Assembly: GCA_026707285.1 (NCBI GenBank)
Contig: JAPOXD010000011.1
Span: 62,001-126,000, forward strand
Source of the DNA: Chloroflexota bacterium
GTDB taxonomy: Bacteria; Chloroflexota; UBA11872
Reading direction: 5' to 3'
Length of the DNA stretch: 64,000 nucleotides
The translations under genes were made by a program, and so were the position numbers. The notes under the pieces are model-generated. The model searched no databases. It was not told the DNA's origin and worked only from the letters and a program-made list of their open reading frames with translations. Of the stretch, positions 33,445 through 42,130 are shown piece by piece (positions within the stretch are counted from its first letter, which is position 1; each line of letters begins with the position of its first letter).

Positions 33445-34336
33445 TTCGGTGGACGCGGCGCTGCGCGGCGGCAACCGCGTCAGGGTGCCTGGGACCGGTC
33501 GAACCGCCGCCCTTGCCGCGTGGGTCGGCGCAAATCGATGGATATCGGTCCTGCTGGTCATTGCCGTGGCGATGATGGTGTTCGCAATCGTCGCCCCCTG
33601 GATTGCGCCCGGCGATCCAACGGAGGTCGTGCTGTCGCAGCGATACCTGCCGTTGTGGTCGGAAGGGCACGCGATGGGAACCGACCACCTTGGCCGCGAC
33701 TACCTCAGCCGGCTGATCGTCGGCGGGCGGCTTTCGATCATGGCCGGGCTCATCCCGGCGTTCGGAGCGATGGTCGCTGGCCTTGTCATTGGCATGACGA
33801 GCGGATACTTCGGGGGTTGGGTGGATTCGGTGCTCATGCGGATCATCGACGTGCTGCTGGCCTTTCCGTTCCTCTTGCTGGTGATCCTCATGGTCGCGGT
33901 GCTGGGCACGGATATTCGAAACGCCATGATCGCCCTGATGATCGGCGGCACTCCGGGAACGGCCCGGACCCTGCGCAGCCTGGTGCTTTCGATCAAGCAG
34001 CGCCCGTTTGTCGAGGCGGCGGAGGTTTCGGGGCTCGGCGGCTGGCGGATCATCCGGTACGAGATCTTTCCGAACGTGCTGCCGCTGGCGGTGGCGCTTA
34101 TGACGATCCAGATGAGCTGGATGATCGTGGCGATCGCCGGGCTCAGTTTCCTCGGCCTGGGTGTCCGGCCGCCGGACGCGGACTGGGGCACGCTTATCGC
34201 CGAAGCGCGCGGCCACATTTTTCGGGCCCCGTATCTGGCACTGATTCCGAGCGTGCTGGTGGCGTTGGTTTCGTTTGTGTTCTTCGTGCTGGGGGACGCC
34301 CTGCAACGGACGCTGGGTGAGGAACGAGTTCGATAG
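33431..34336 (+). CDS. Peptide-type ABC transporter permease (DppC-like)
   Basis: The 301-residue protein has DppC/OppC features: first helix LLVIAVAMMVFAIVAPWIAP, the GTDHLGRDYLSRLIVGGR motif, and the coupling helix region RPFVEAAEVSGLGGWRIIRYEIFPNVLP. The C terminus reads FFVLGDALQRTL. It pairs with the DppB-like protein. The ATG at 33431 lies inside the end of the preceding gene, consistent with coupled translation. Confidence 0.92.
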   Translation: MRGTDSVDAALRGGNRVRVPGTGRTAALAAWVGANRWISVLLVIAVAMMVFAIVAPWIAPGDPTEVVLSQRYLPLWSEGHAMGTDHLGRDYLSRLIVGGRLSIMAGLIPAFGAMVAGLVIGMTSGYFGGWVDSVLMRIIDVLLAFPFLLLVILMVAVLGTDIRNAMIALMIGGTPGTARTLRSLVLSIKQRPFVEAAEVSGLGGWRIIRYEIFPNVLPLAVALMTIQMSWMIVAIAGLSFLGLGVRPPDADWGTLIAEARGHIFRAPYLALIPSVLVALVSFVFFVLGDALQRTLGEERVR

Positions 34337-34376
34337 GCCTCGAATCCGCACGCGAGGCCGTACGAGGAGGTTGGTA

Positions 34377-34418
34377 GTGAAGGTGAATCCGCCGGCGGGA
34401 GAAGGCGTCGGGAAATGA
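34377..34418 (+). CDS. Candidate 13-residue leader peptide
   Basis: GTG at 34377 follows a strong Shine-Dalgarno sequence GAGGAGG (34364-34370) at 6-nt spacing and encodes MKVNPPAGEGVGK. Its stop overlaps the ATG of the M20 gene (AATGA). This arrangement would feed ribosomes into the deacylase gene by coupling. It may be a relic of an older start rather than a real peptide. Confidence 0.3.
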   Translation: MKVNPPAGEGVGK

Positions 34419-35710
34419 GCGACCGATCGCGTGCGTCGGTACGTCAGGCGGCGCTCGATCGCGTCGAGGCCATGCACGCCGAGACCATCGGGCTGCTGGG
34501 CGAATTGCTTTCCATCCCAAGCCCGACGGGCTCGGAGGCCGCCGCCCAGGCCTGGGTGGCCGAGCAATTCTCGGCACTCGGCCTTGAGGTCGACGTGTTC
34601 GACTGCGACCCGGAGGCAATGGCAACGCTGCCCGGCTGGACGCCGTCCAAGTGGTCCTACGAGAACCGTCCAAACGTCGTGGGCGTGTGGAAAGGTACCG
34701 GCGGCGGCCGCTCGCTGATCCTCAACGCGCACATCGACACCGTCCCGGTTGAACCCGTCGAGCTTTGGTCCCACGATCCCTGGGGGGCGACGATCGTGGG
34801 CGACCGCATGTATGCGCGCGGCGCCGTCGACGACAAGGGCGGAATCGTTGACATCCTGGCCGCCGTGCGTGCGCTGCAGGAGGCGGGATTCGAGCCCGCG
34901 GGCGACATCATTCTGCAAAGCGCCATCGACGAAGAGGCCGCCGCGAATGGAACGCTGGCTTGCATGGCGCGCGGATACACGGCGGATGCGGCCTGGATGG
35001 TCGATGGTTCGCCGCTGGGTCGCGCCTACACCAACCATTCAGGGCAAGTGCAGTTTGTTATTCGCGTCTACGGCAGCGGCGGGTCACCGGTGCGGTGGGA
35101 TCGCGAGACCGACGCCATTCACCTGGCCATGCAGGTGGCCGAGGCGCTTCGCGGACTGCGAGACCGGAAACGCGCCGCGCCGCTTCCCGGCGGCTGGAAC
35201 GCGATCGAGAACGAGCTTCACTTCTCCGTCGGTCGGATCCGCGGCGGGGAGTGGTACTCCAACATCCCGGCGAAGTGCGAGATCGAGTGCTGCATGGCCT
35301 TCAACCCCCCGGACTCGCTGGAGTCGATTCGGCAGGAGATCCGGGAGACGGTCGACGCGTTCGCGCGGCAAGACCCGTGGCTGCGCGGCCATCCGCCCGA
35401 GATCGAGTTCGAGGGGCTGGCGACCGAACCGGTCTGGCTGCTGCGCGAGGACGACCCCTTCTATCGGACCTTTGCCCGCGTGCACGAGGAGATTGCCGGC
35501 ATCCCCGTGCGCTGGATCACCGTCAACGCCTGGTGCGACATCCGGCATTTCAGCTTCCACCAGTACACGCCGGCGCTGATTCTCGGCCCAGGCAGCGGCG
35601 GCGGGGCTCACGCTCCGGACGAATACATCGAGCTGCCGAGCATGGTGCCCGTGATCCAGTTCGTGGCAGCCATGGCCATGGAATGGTGCGGAAGCGAGGT
35701 GCAGGCATGA
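34415..35710 (+). CDS. M20 family deacylase (ArgE/DapE-like)
   Basis: The 431-residue zinc hydrolase shows NAHIDTVPVEP (first metal ligands), YARGAVDDKGGIVDIL (bridging Asp), SAIDEEAAANG (catalytic Glu pair) and a C-terminal GGGAHAPDEYIEL with the last metal His. The lid domain spans about 200-315. It is cytoplasmic and probably removes an acyl group from an N-acyl amino acid or similar compound taken up by the adjacent transporter. It lies inside the transporter operon, followed by a 4-bp ATGA overlap with the amidohydrolase gene. Confidence 0.88.
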   Translation: MSDRSRASVRQAALDRVEAMHAETIGLLGELLSIPSPTGSEAAAQAWVAEQFSALGLEVDVFDCDPEAMATLPGWTPSKWSYENRPNVVGVWKGTGGGRSLILNAHIDTVPVEPVELWSHDPWGATIVGDRMYARGAVDDKGGIVDILAAVRALQEAGFEPAGDIILQSAIDEEAAANGTLACMARGYTADAAWMVDGSPLGRAYTNHSGQVQFVIRVYGSGGSPVRWDRETDAIHLAMQVAEALRGLRDRKRAAPLPGGWNAIENELHFSVGRIRGGEWYSNIPAKCEIECCMAFNPPDSLESIRQEIRETVDAFARQDPWLRGHPPEIEFEGLATEPVWLLREDDPFYRTFARVHEEIAGIPVRWITVNAWCDIRHFSFHQYTPALILGPGSGGGAHAPDEYIELPSMVPVIQFVAAMAMEWCGSEVQA

Positions 35711-36741
35711 CTCCGGTCATCGACACACACGCCCATCTCATCGACCGGCAGGAGCCCGGCTATGAAGGGGTGGCGCACAAATGGGGCGGCGCGCGTTGGG
35801 GCGGGGGCGTTGACGACCTGCTCGAGCAGATGGACCAGGCCGGCATCGACTACGCCTGCCTGCTCACGTCCACGATCATCGACGTGATGGAGCACTTTCA
35901 CCCCGACGTCCGCGACGACATCCTGGTCAGCTTCGATCCATTCATCAACAAGGCCTGCTACTGGCGCGACTGGGCGGCGCACAGAGATCGCTTCTTCCTG
36001 TTCGCGGACTCCATCGATCCACGGGTATCGGGCTACGTGGAACGAGCGGCGCGCGACCTCGACAACGGCGCGACCGGTCTCAAGATCCTGCCCGCCTTCA
36101 CGAACTCGACCATCGACGAGCCGGGGTGGCGTCCCATCTTCGAACTGATGTCCGACCGGCAAGTGCCGTGCATCATCGATCTCTCGTATTGGTATCTGCA
36201 CTTCCCCTGGTTTGCACCGCGGCTCGTCGGGAAATACCGATCATTCGGGGAATTCGCCGAGACCGTCCACACGGTGGCCGACGCGTATCCCGACGTGCGG
36301 ATGGAGATCACGCACTACGGGACGCCAATCCTCAGGCGAAACGAGCTCAAGAGCATTCAATACGGCGAGGCCGAGCCCAAGGCACTCGCCGGCGGAGAGA
36401 TTGACTACGAGCTGTTGCAGGGGCCAATCGACATGATCGCGCCGCACCCGAACCTGTTCTGCGGACTGTCGGCCTATCAACACGTCATCCCGGCAAGCGA
36501 GGCGTATCCCTATCGCAGCGCGCTGCGGATCGTTGAAGTGCTGACGCAAGGACTCGGCGCGGACCGGATCATTTTTGGCACCGATTGGCCGTATTTGGGA
36601 CACGTGGGATATCCAGAGCTCATAAGGTCCATTCGCGAGGCGCCGTTCCTCAGCCCCGAGGAGTCGGCCATGATCCTGGGTGGGACCGCGTGCCGGTTCC
36701 TGTGGGGAGATGATGCCGATGCGTACCCGGCGGGACGCTGA
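35707..36741 (+). CDS. Amidohydrolase family 2 (TIM-barrel metal hydrolase)
   Basis: ATG at 35707 overlaps the previous stop and encodes 344 residues. Features are IDTHAHLID at the N terminus (HxH metal motif), FDPFIN, a central GATGLKILPAF strand, MEITHYG with a metal-ligand His, and IIFGTDWPYLG with the C-terminal Asp. This is the pattern of the aminocarboxymuconate-semialdehyde decarboxylase/2-pyrone-dicarboxylate hydrolase branch, which performs hydrolysis or decarboxylation. A homologous protein is encoded at 54793, also within a transporter operon. The longer upstream frame overlapping the M20 gene is not coding. Confidence 0.85.
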   Translation: MTPVIDTHAHLIDRQEPGYEGVAHKWGGARWGGGVDDLLEQMDQAGIDYACLLTSTIIDVMEHFHPDVRDDILVSFDPFINKACYWRDWAAHRDRFFLFADSIDPRVSGYVERAARDLDNGATGLKILPAFTNSTIDEPGWRPIFELMSDRQVPCIIDLSYWYLHFPWFAPRLVGKYRSFGEFAETVHTVADAYPDVRMEITHYGTPILRRNELKSIQYGEAEPKALAGGEIDYELLQGPIDMIAPHPNLFCGLSAYQHVIPASEAYPYRSALRIVEVLTQGLGADRIIFGTDWPYLGHVGYPELIRSIREAPFLSPEESAMILGGTACRFLWGDDADAYPAGR

Positions 36742-36767
36742 GGCCATTGGCGCAGCGAGCTAGCGTG

Positions 36768-37808
36768 ATGCCAGTGGTTGGAACCGTGGCCGGGCCAGAC
36801 TCAACATCGGGTCCTGCGGCGGCCCGTTCCGCCGAGCATGCCGGGAGCGCCTCCGTGCTGCTGAGCGTCGAGAACCTGCGCACGCAATTCCATACCAAGA
36901 ATGGACTGGTGCGAGCGGTCAACGGCGTATCGCTCGCCATCCGTCGGGGCGAAGTGGTGGGCATTGTCGGCGAGTCGGGCTGCGGCAAGAGCGTCACCGC
37001 GCTTTCGATCCTCGGTCTGATCCGGCCGCCGGGCGAAATCGTGTCCGGACGCGTGCTGTTCGAGGGGCAGGACCTGGTCGGCGCGTCCAGCGGGACGTTG
37101 CGCCAGATTCGGGGCAAGGAGATCGCCATGATCTTCCAGAACCCGCTGAGCTCGCTCAATCCCGTGCTCACCATCGGTTTCCAGATCCAGGAAGCGATCC
37201 TCGAACACGATCGCGTCGGTCGCCGCGCGGCCCGGGAGCGCGCCCTGGATTTGCTGCAGCGCGTCGGGATTCCCGAGGCCGAACGCCGCCTGCACCAGTA
37301 TCCCCATCAATTCAGCGGCGGGATGGCTCAGCGCGCCATGATCGCCATGGCGCTGGCCAATCGACCCAAGCTCCTCATCGCCGACGAACCGACAACCGCG
37401 CTGGATGTCACGATCCAGGCCCAGATCATCCGGCTCCTCCATCGACTGAGCGGCGAGCTTGGGATGGCGGTCTTGTTCATCACCCACAACATGGGACTCG
37501 TGGCGGAGAACTGCCACCAAACGCTGGTGATGTACGCGGGCAAGATCGCCGAGTCTGGCGCTACGGGCGATCTGTTCGCAAGGCCGCTTCACCCGTATAC
37601 GCAGGCGCTCCTGGCTTGTGTGCCCGAGGTCAAGGGCGGGCGCCACGATCTCATTCCGCTCGAAGGGTTCCCGCCCGACCTGACCGTCGAAAGCCGCGGC
37701 TGCGCGTTCGAGCCCCGCTGCGCCGAGCGCTTCGACCGATGCCCGATCGAGGATCCTGAGCCCCGTGACGTGGAGACCGGGCACGCCGTTCGCTGCCACC
37801 TGTACTGA
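36768..37808 (+). CDS. Peptide-type ABC transporter ATP-binding protein (DppD-like)
   Basis: The 346-residue ATPase has Walker [10 protein letters not shown]-loop IFQNP, signature FSGGMAQR, Walker B LLIADEPTTALD and the C-terminal oligopeptide-transporter extension with a four-Cys pattern (RGCAFEPRCAERFDRCP plus RCHLY). The start is ambiguous: TTG at 36747, ATG at 36768 or GTG at 36856; conserved sequence begins at VLLSVENL. The last base of its stop is the first base of the next gene. Confidence 0.9.
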   Translation: MPVVGTVAGPDSTSGPAAARSAEHAGSASVLLSVENLRTQFHTKNGLVRAVNGVSLAIRRGEVVGIVGESGCGKSVTALSILGLIRPPGEIVSGRVLFEGQDLVGASSGTLRQIRGKEIAMIFQNPLSSLNPVLTIGFQIQEAILEHDRVGRRAARERALDLLQRVGIPEAERRLHQYPHQFSGGMAQRAMIAMALANRPKLLIADEPTTALDVTIQAQIIRLLHRLSGELGMAVLFITHNMGLVAENCHQTLVMYAGKIAESGATGDLFARPLHPYTQALLACVPEVKGGRHDLIPLEGFPPDLTVESRGCAFEPRCAERFDRCPIEDPEPRDVETGHAVRCHLY

Positions 37809-38779
37809 TGGCCGTGAGTCCCGAGCCCTTGCTCCAGGTTCAAGATGTGGTCAAGGTCTTCGACCTGCCGCATCGGGGCTTTTTCGGGGCGGCGCGCCGA
37901 CTGCGCGCCCTGGCCGGGGTAAGCCTCGACATCTTTGCCGAAGAGACCCTGGGCCTCGTCGGCGAAAGCGGCTGCGGCAAGACCACGCTGGGTCGCATCA
38001 TCGTTCGACTCGAGACGGCCACCGCGGGCCGCGTGCTGTTTCGCGGTCGCGACGTGCGCGCTCGCGCCGAATCCACCCAATCGGCGGATCGGCGGTCGAT
38101 CCAGATGGTGTTCCAGGACGCCACCGGATCGCTCAATCCGCGGCGCCGCGTGCGTGACATCGTGAGTCTGCCCGTCAAGGCCGGCGGCGTGGTGGCTCCG
38201 GGCCTGGTCGATGACCACGTGAGCCAGGTGCTCGAGGAGGTCGGGCTGCCCAGCGAACTCGGCGGCCGCTACCCCGGACAGCTCAGCGGCGGTCAGCAGC
38301 AGCGGGTGGCGCTGGCGCGCGCCATTGCCCTGGAGCCCGCCGTGCTCGTCGCCGACGAGCCGCTCTCCGCGCTCGACGTCTCGGTGCAGGCGCAGATTCT
38401 GCGACTGCTGGAGCGCATTCGCGAGCGCCGGCATCTCGCCATGCTCTTTGTCTCTCACGACTTGGCGGTCGTGCGGTACTTGTGCGATCGCGTCGCCGTC
38501 ATGTACCTGGGCCGAATCGTCGAATCGGGCCCGGTCGACGAGGTGTTCGAGCATCCGCGTCACCCGTACACGGTCGCGCTGCTCTCGGCGGTTCCCAGCA
38601 CCCGCCAGCGGACCGACGTCCCGATAGAGTTGGCGGGCGAGGTGCCAAGCGCGGCGGACATCCCGCCCGGCTGCCCCTTCCATCCACGGTGCTGGAAGGC
38701 GCAGGACAAATGCCGCACCGTGCTCCCTCGGCTCGATCCACTCGATGGTGCGCGCGTCGCCTGCCACTTCCCGGAGTAG
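37808..38779 (+). CDS. Peptide-type ABC transporter ATP-binding protein (DppF-like)
   Basis: The 323-residue partner ATPase has Walker A GESGCGKTT, signature LSGGQQQR, Walker B VLVADEPLSALD, H-loop VSHDLAVVR and the C-terminal GCPFHPRCW Cys motif. It overlaps the DppD-like gene by one base (TGATG). It ends the first transporter operon, which contains every component for ATP-driven uptake plus two hydrolases. Confidence 0.92.
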   Translation: MAVSPEPLLQVQDVVKVFDLPHRGFFGAARRLRALAGVSLDIFAEETLGLVGESGCGKTTLGRIIVRLETATAGRVLFRGRDVRARAESTQSADRRSIQMVFQDATGSLNPRRRVRDIVSLPVKAGGVVAPGLVDDHVSQVLEEVGLPSELGGRYPGQLSGGQQQRVALARAIALEPAVLVADEPLSALDVSVQAQILRLLERIRERRHLAMLFVSHDLAVVRYLCDRVAVMYLGRIVESGPVDEVFEHPRHPYTVALLSAVPSTRQRTDVPIELAGEVPSAADIPPGCPFHPRCWKAQDKCRTVLPRLDPLDGARVACHFPE

Positions 38780-39257
38780 GCCGGTAGGGGCCTCGAAGTC
38801 AGAGTCCCGCACGTCACCGACCCCGAGCCGCATGATCGCGACCGCCTACGCCCGAAATTGAACCGGGGACTTCGTAGTTGCCGAGGACTTCGCTCCCAAC
38901 GCTGTGGCGCCCACCTGTAGACCCCGAGCGAATCGCGCCAAATCATGGTGTGGTGGGCTTCCCTGGCCTCGACCTCCAGTGTCAATCGTGATCCTCGACG
39001 CGACTGCGCCATGAACAGTGACGTGCGACTAATTCCGATTCCCGCGGAGTACATTGAGATCGCCTCCGAAGTGCGAATCTCAGACGCCGCTCCCATGACT
39101 CTCACCGAAGCGCATTCGCCGGCTTGCCTGAGGAACTACCGTGTTCGCTCACCCGGCGGGGCGTGGTCAGATCCGGGAACAGCCAACGTTCCCTCAATCC
39201 AGGCATGTCCAGATTGATTCACGAGACGGCGCCACTTCCGCAGTGGTTTCTGAACCG
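38780..39257. other. Gene-free region with tRNA-like repeat
   Basis: About 480 bp with no supported gene. The left part contains repeat element copy 1 (38844-38957). The remainder carries only short unremarkable frames. Confidence 0.5.
38844..38957 (-). repeat. tRNA-derived repeat element, copy 1
   Basis: Read on the minus strand, this shares an aligned pattern of about 115 nt with 43737-43851: CACACCAT, CTCGGGGTC, CAGGTGGGxGCCAC, then CCCCGGTTCAATT followed by CGGG. The last part is a tRNA T-arm with degraded acceptor and anticodon arms, more decayed than copy 2 and lacking the encoded CCA context. Not a functional tRNA. Confidence 0.65.
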
Positions 39258-40019
39258 CTAGCAACCGAGGCCGAGGGTGAAGATGCAGATCATGCCCCCG
39301 ATGATCTCGTCGAGGCTGCCCAGGGCGTTGAGGCCAAGTTCGGCCAACGCCATCAGCGCTTCCCCGGTGACGAATCCGGCCTCGAGCATCCGGAGAATGT
39401 CTGCGTTGCCGGACCGCCTGGCAAGCTCTGCGATCCCGGGGCCGTTGGGGTCGGCGCCGGCGTCCAGAAGCAGTTGGGCGACCGCGACGTCGCCCCGATC
39501 GACCGCCAGGGCCAGGACCGAAAAGCCTTCCTCGGCCAGGACGTTGGGGTCGGCGCCAGACTCGAGGAGCATGCGCACGATCTCGGCATCGCCGCTGAGC
39601 ACGGCCGCCACCAGGACTGCGATGCCGGTTTCACCCCTCGCGTTCGGGTCGGCACCGGCGTCCAGCAGCAGCGCCAGAATCCCGGATTCGCCACTCCCGG
39701 CAGCCACGACCGCGACAGGCTCGCCATACGACGTGAGCGCGTTGGGATCGGCGCCCGCCGCGAGCAGCATTCGCACCAGCTCCGAGTCGCCGAGCTCGAC
39801 AGCGACCGGAAGGGCCGAACGGCCGTCGTCGTCCCGGAAATTGGGGTCGGCGCCAGCCCAGAGCGCGATCTCGGTCAGCTCCGTCCGGCGTTCGGCAACG
39901 TGGTCCAGCAGTAGCGCATCGTTGCTGAGGATCAATCTCAACACGTAGACGAGCGCCACGAGCGCGACGACCGCGAGCGTGATCACGGCAAACCGGAGGC
40001 GAGCTGTCACGGACGCCAT
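39258..40019 (-). CDS. Membrane-anchored ankyrin-repeat protein
   Basis: The 253-residue protein has a single N-terminal transmembrane helix (about 10-32, FAVITLAVVALVALVYVLRLI) and no lipobox, so the repeat domain should face outward. About five ankyrin repeats follow, recognisable by repeated GADPN turns (AGADPNFRD, AGADPNALT, AGADPNARG, SGADPNVLA, AGADPNGPG). A hydrophobic C-terminal tail ends LGLGC. ATG at 40019 was chosen over TTG at 40052. It probably mediates protein contacts; partner unknown. It lies in the segment bracketed by the two tRNA-derived repeats. Confidence 0.8.
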   Translation of the reverse strand: MASVTARLRFAVITLAVVALVALVYVLRLILSNDALLLDHVAERRTELTEIALWAGADPNFRDDDGRSALPVAVELGDSELVRMLLAAGADPNALTSYGEPVAVVAAGSGESGILALLLDAGADPNARGETGIAVLVAAVLSGDAEIVRMLLESGADPNVLAEEGFSVLALAVDRGDVAVAQLLLDAGADPNGPGIAELARRSGNADILRMLEAGFVTGEALMALAELGLNALGSLDEIIGGMICIFTLGLGC

Positions 40020-40491
40020 CCGCCCACGCGACACGCGCCAAACTTCCCGCAACTCGCCAGTCGCCTTAGTGCTGGGCGCAGCAATTTTCGATCCCGACGC
40101 GCCGAATTCATGCGGCTGCCCGCTGTGCGCAACCAGTCATGTCCACTTCTCGGGCCTTGAGCGAAGCGAGAGGAAGGCCAGGCTACCCGCGACAAACCCT
40201 CCAATGGCAGCGAGGGCAGGGACGATGACAGTGAACGCGTATCCAAACAACGACACCAACATCGTCATCATGGCTGCCCCGAAAGGCAAGCCTGCTGAGC
40301 CGTCTCCAACGGTCAAGCTCTAGGACGAGAATCTCGACTGTCGTTCACAGGATTTAAGGTCGCCGGCTTTGCCGGAGATCGGCTTGACCTCAGATCCATC
40401 AAGGGCCTGGGACCAGGCGACGCGGTCGGTGAGTTGACTCAGTCGAGCAGATCGTCCACCGGATGCCGCCGCGCGTTGCCTGGCTCCGTGC
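40020..40491. other. Intergenic region between ankyrin and sulfatase-like genes
   Basis: About 470 bp. Apart from the small membrane ORF at 40137-40271 nothing is recognised. The stretch 40320-40490 downstream of the sulfatase-like gene has no motif or clear terminator. Confidence 0.4.
40137..40271 (-). CDS. Possible small membrane protein (44 residues)
   Basis: ATG at 40271 opens a frame encoding MMTMLVSLFGYAFTVIVPA, continuing with a second hydrophobic run LAAIGGFVAGSLAFLSL and ending in a charged tail RSRPEKWT. The composition fits one long or two short transmembrane helices with a positive-inside tail. The ribosome binding site is weak (GGGGCAG). It is upstream of and collinear with the ankyrin gene. 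No family recognised. Confidence 0.35.
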   Translation of the reverse strand: MMTMLVSLFGYAFTVIVPALAAIGGFVAGSLAFLSLRSRPEKWT

Positions 40492-41895
40492 TTACAGCCG
40501 AAGTTCCAACCGTGGCCGAAGCAGACGTTCGGGAACCTCGTTCTCGCGCATGAACTCCACCAGCATCCGATGCATCTCTCGTGCCTTGTCCCAGTGTCGC
40601 TCAATCACATTGTCGAGTTGTTGCGGATCGGATGCGAGATTGTAGAGCTGCGATACCCCTGGGTCAGGGCTGTAAAGCAGGCTCCAATGTCCCGCGGTGA
40701 CGGTTGTGACCGGAGGATCTTTGAGATCACGAAGGAAGTTGTCGACTGATTGGACCGCGTCGCCTGGATTGGCGAAAGGGATGCTGCTGACCACGTAGTC
40801 GCGCCCCGATCGTGAGGCGTCGCTCAGAGCAGGCGCCAGTGACCGGCCTTGAACGAAGTCCGGAATGGCCACGCCCAACAGGTCAAGCACCGTAGGCATC
40901 ATGTCGACTGCCGAACTCAAGCCGTTGCGCACCCCGGGAGACACGCCAGGGGCCCGGATCAAAAGCGGCAAATGCACCAATTCCTCGAAGAGCGGAGAGT
41001 AGCTCCACTGCGAACCCGGTTCGTCATATGGCCGAAGCGTTCCGTCTGGGTACTTGTCTGAGCTCATCTTGCCGAAGAGGCCCCCATGCTCCCCGAAGTA
41101 AAAGCCGTGGTCTGAGGTAAAAATGACAGCGGTCTTGTCCGCAATCCCCATATTCTCTACAGACCGGAGAATGTGGCCCACCCACGTGTCCACCATAGTG
41201 ATCTCACCGCAGTATGTGGCGTGCCCCTTACGCATCTCCGCCTCTGTGTAGCCTGGCATATCATGCCAGTTGCCGTAGAGCGGGAGCACGATCTCACCAT
41301 CGTACTCGGGCATATATATCTCTGTGTAATATGATGGGGCGTCCCAGGGCTCGTGGGGATCCCATGTGTCCAGGTAAAGAAAGAAGTCCTCTTTGTAGTG
41401 GCGCTCCAGCCACTGTATGGCAGTCATGAATGTCTTCGGCGCGTTCCTGTCCGATTCGTAGTGCCACGAATCCCTGATATCCAATGACTCATTGTGATAG
41501 CCGGGCTCGGGGATCAACGACCATAGGGTGTCCTGACCCGTGTTCATGAAGAATGTCTGGAAGCCTCGGTCGTAGTTCATTCCATCCCTGAGATAGTATG
41601 GAGTGTCCACTGAAGCTGCCGTGTGAAAGCCATGTTTGGTTAGTATCTCCGCCAGAGTGGTCACACCGGCGGGAAGTGGCTCCCAACCCATGAAGGACAT
41701 CGTCCATCGCCCGGTATGGTGGTCGGCCCGTGAGGGCAAGGTCGGGAATCCAGCGGAATAGTGAGCGTCGAACCTGACCGAGGCCGCCGCCAACGCGTCA
41801 AGAGAGGGTGTTCGTATGTAGGGATTTCCATATGCGCCAATATGATCCTTGCGAAAACTATCGGATACTATCCAAATGACATTCATACCAGTCAC
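40492..41895 (-). CDS. Sulfatase/alkaline phosphatase superfamily hydrolase with Thr at the nucleophile position
   Basis: The 467-residue cytoplasmic protein (no signal peptide) starts MTGMNVIWIVSDSFRKDHIGAYG, where VSDSFRKD supplies metal ligands. FPTLPSRADHHTGRW aligns with the sulfatase CxPSRxxxxTGR signature, and AVIFTSDHGFYFGEHGG carries the distal metal Asp-His. The formylglycine Cys/Ser position is Thr (codon ACC). In this superfamily Thr is the nucleophile of nucleotide pyrophosphatases/phosphodiesterases, so a phosphodiesterase or phosphonate-ester activity is as likely as sulfate ester hydrolysis. It stands alone on the minus strand in the repeat-bracketed segment. Confidence 0.85.
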   Translation of the reverse strand: MTGMNVIWIVSDSFRKDHIGAYGNPYIRTPSLDALAAASVRFDAHYSAGFPTLPSRADHHTGRWTMSFMGWEPLPAGVTTLAEILTKHGFHTAASVDTPYYLRDGMNYDRGFQTFFMNTGQDTLWSLIPEPGYHNESLDIRDSWHYESDRNAPKTFMTAIQWLERHYKEDFFLYLDTWDPHEPWDAPSYYTEIYMPEYDGEIVLPLYGNWHDMPGYTEAEMRKGHATYCGEITMVDTWVGHILRSVENMGIADKTAVIFTSDHGFYFGEHGGLFGKMSSDKYPDGTLRPYDEPGSQWSYSPLFEELVHLPLLIRAPGVSPGVRNGLSSAVDMMPTVLDLLGVAIPDFVQGRSLAPALSDASRSGRDYVVSSIPFANPGDAVQSVDNFLRDLKDPPVTTVTAGHWSLLYSPDPGVSQLYNLASDPQQLDNVIERHWDKAREMHRMLVEFMRENEVPERLLRPRLELRL

Positions 41896-42130
41896 CTTCG
41901 CACTTAGTTTGCTCCGGCGAGTGTACCACCGAGTATGCTACGGATTGATTCCCCCCAGGCCAAGGCCGTCATTTGGGGAGGTCGGACCGTCCACGACTTT
42001 GTCCGGCACCTTCCCCACGGTGACTGCTTGGTGCGTCCGATTGTCGACCCGTCCGCGGAGCGCTCTCGGACAGAGGCGTTAAGTCGCTCGACCTCTAGAC
42101 GTCAACCACCTCGAGCGCCCCTGCGCCAAG

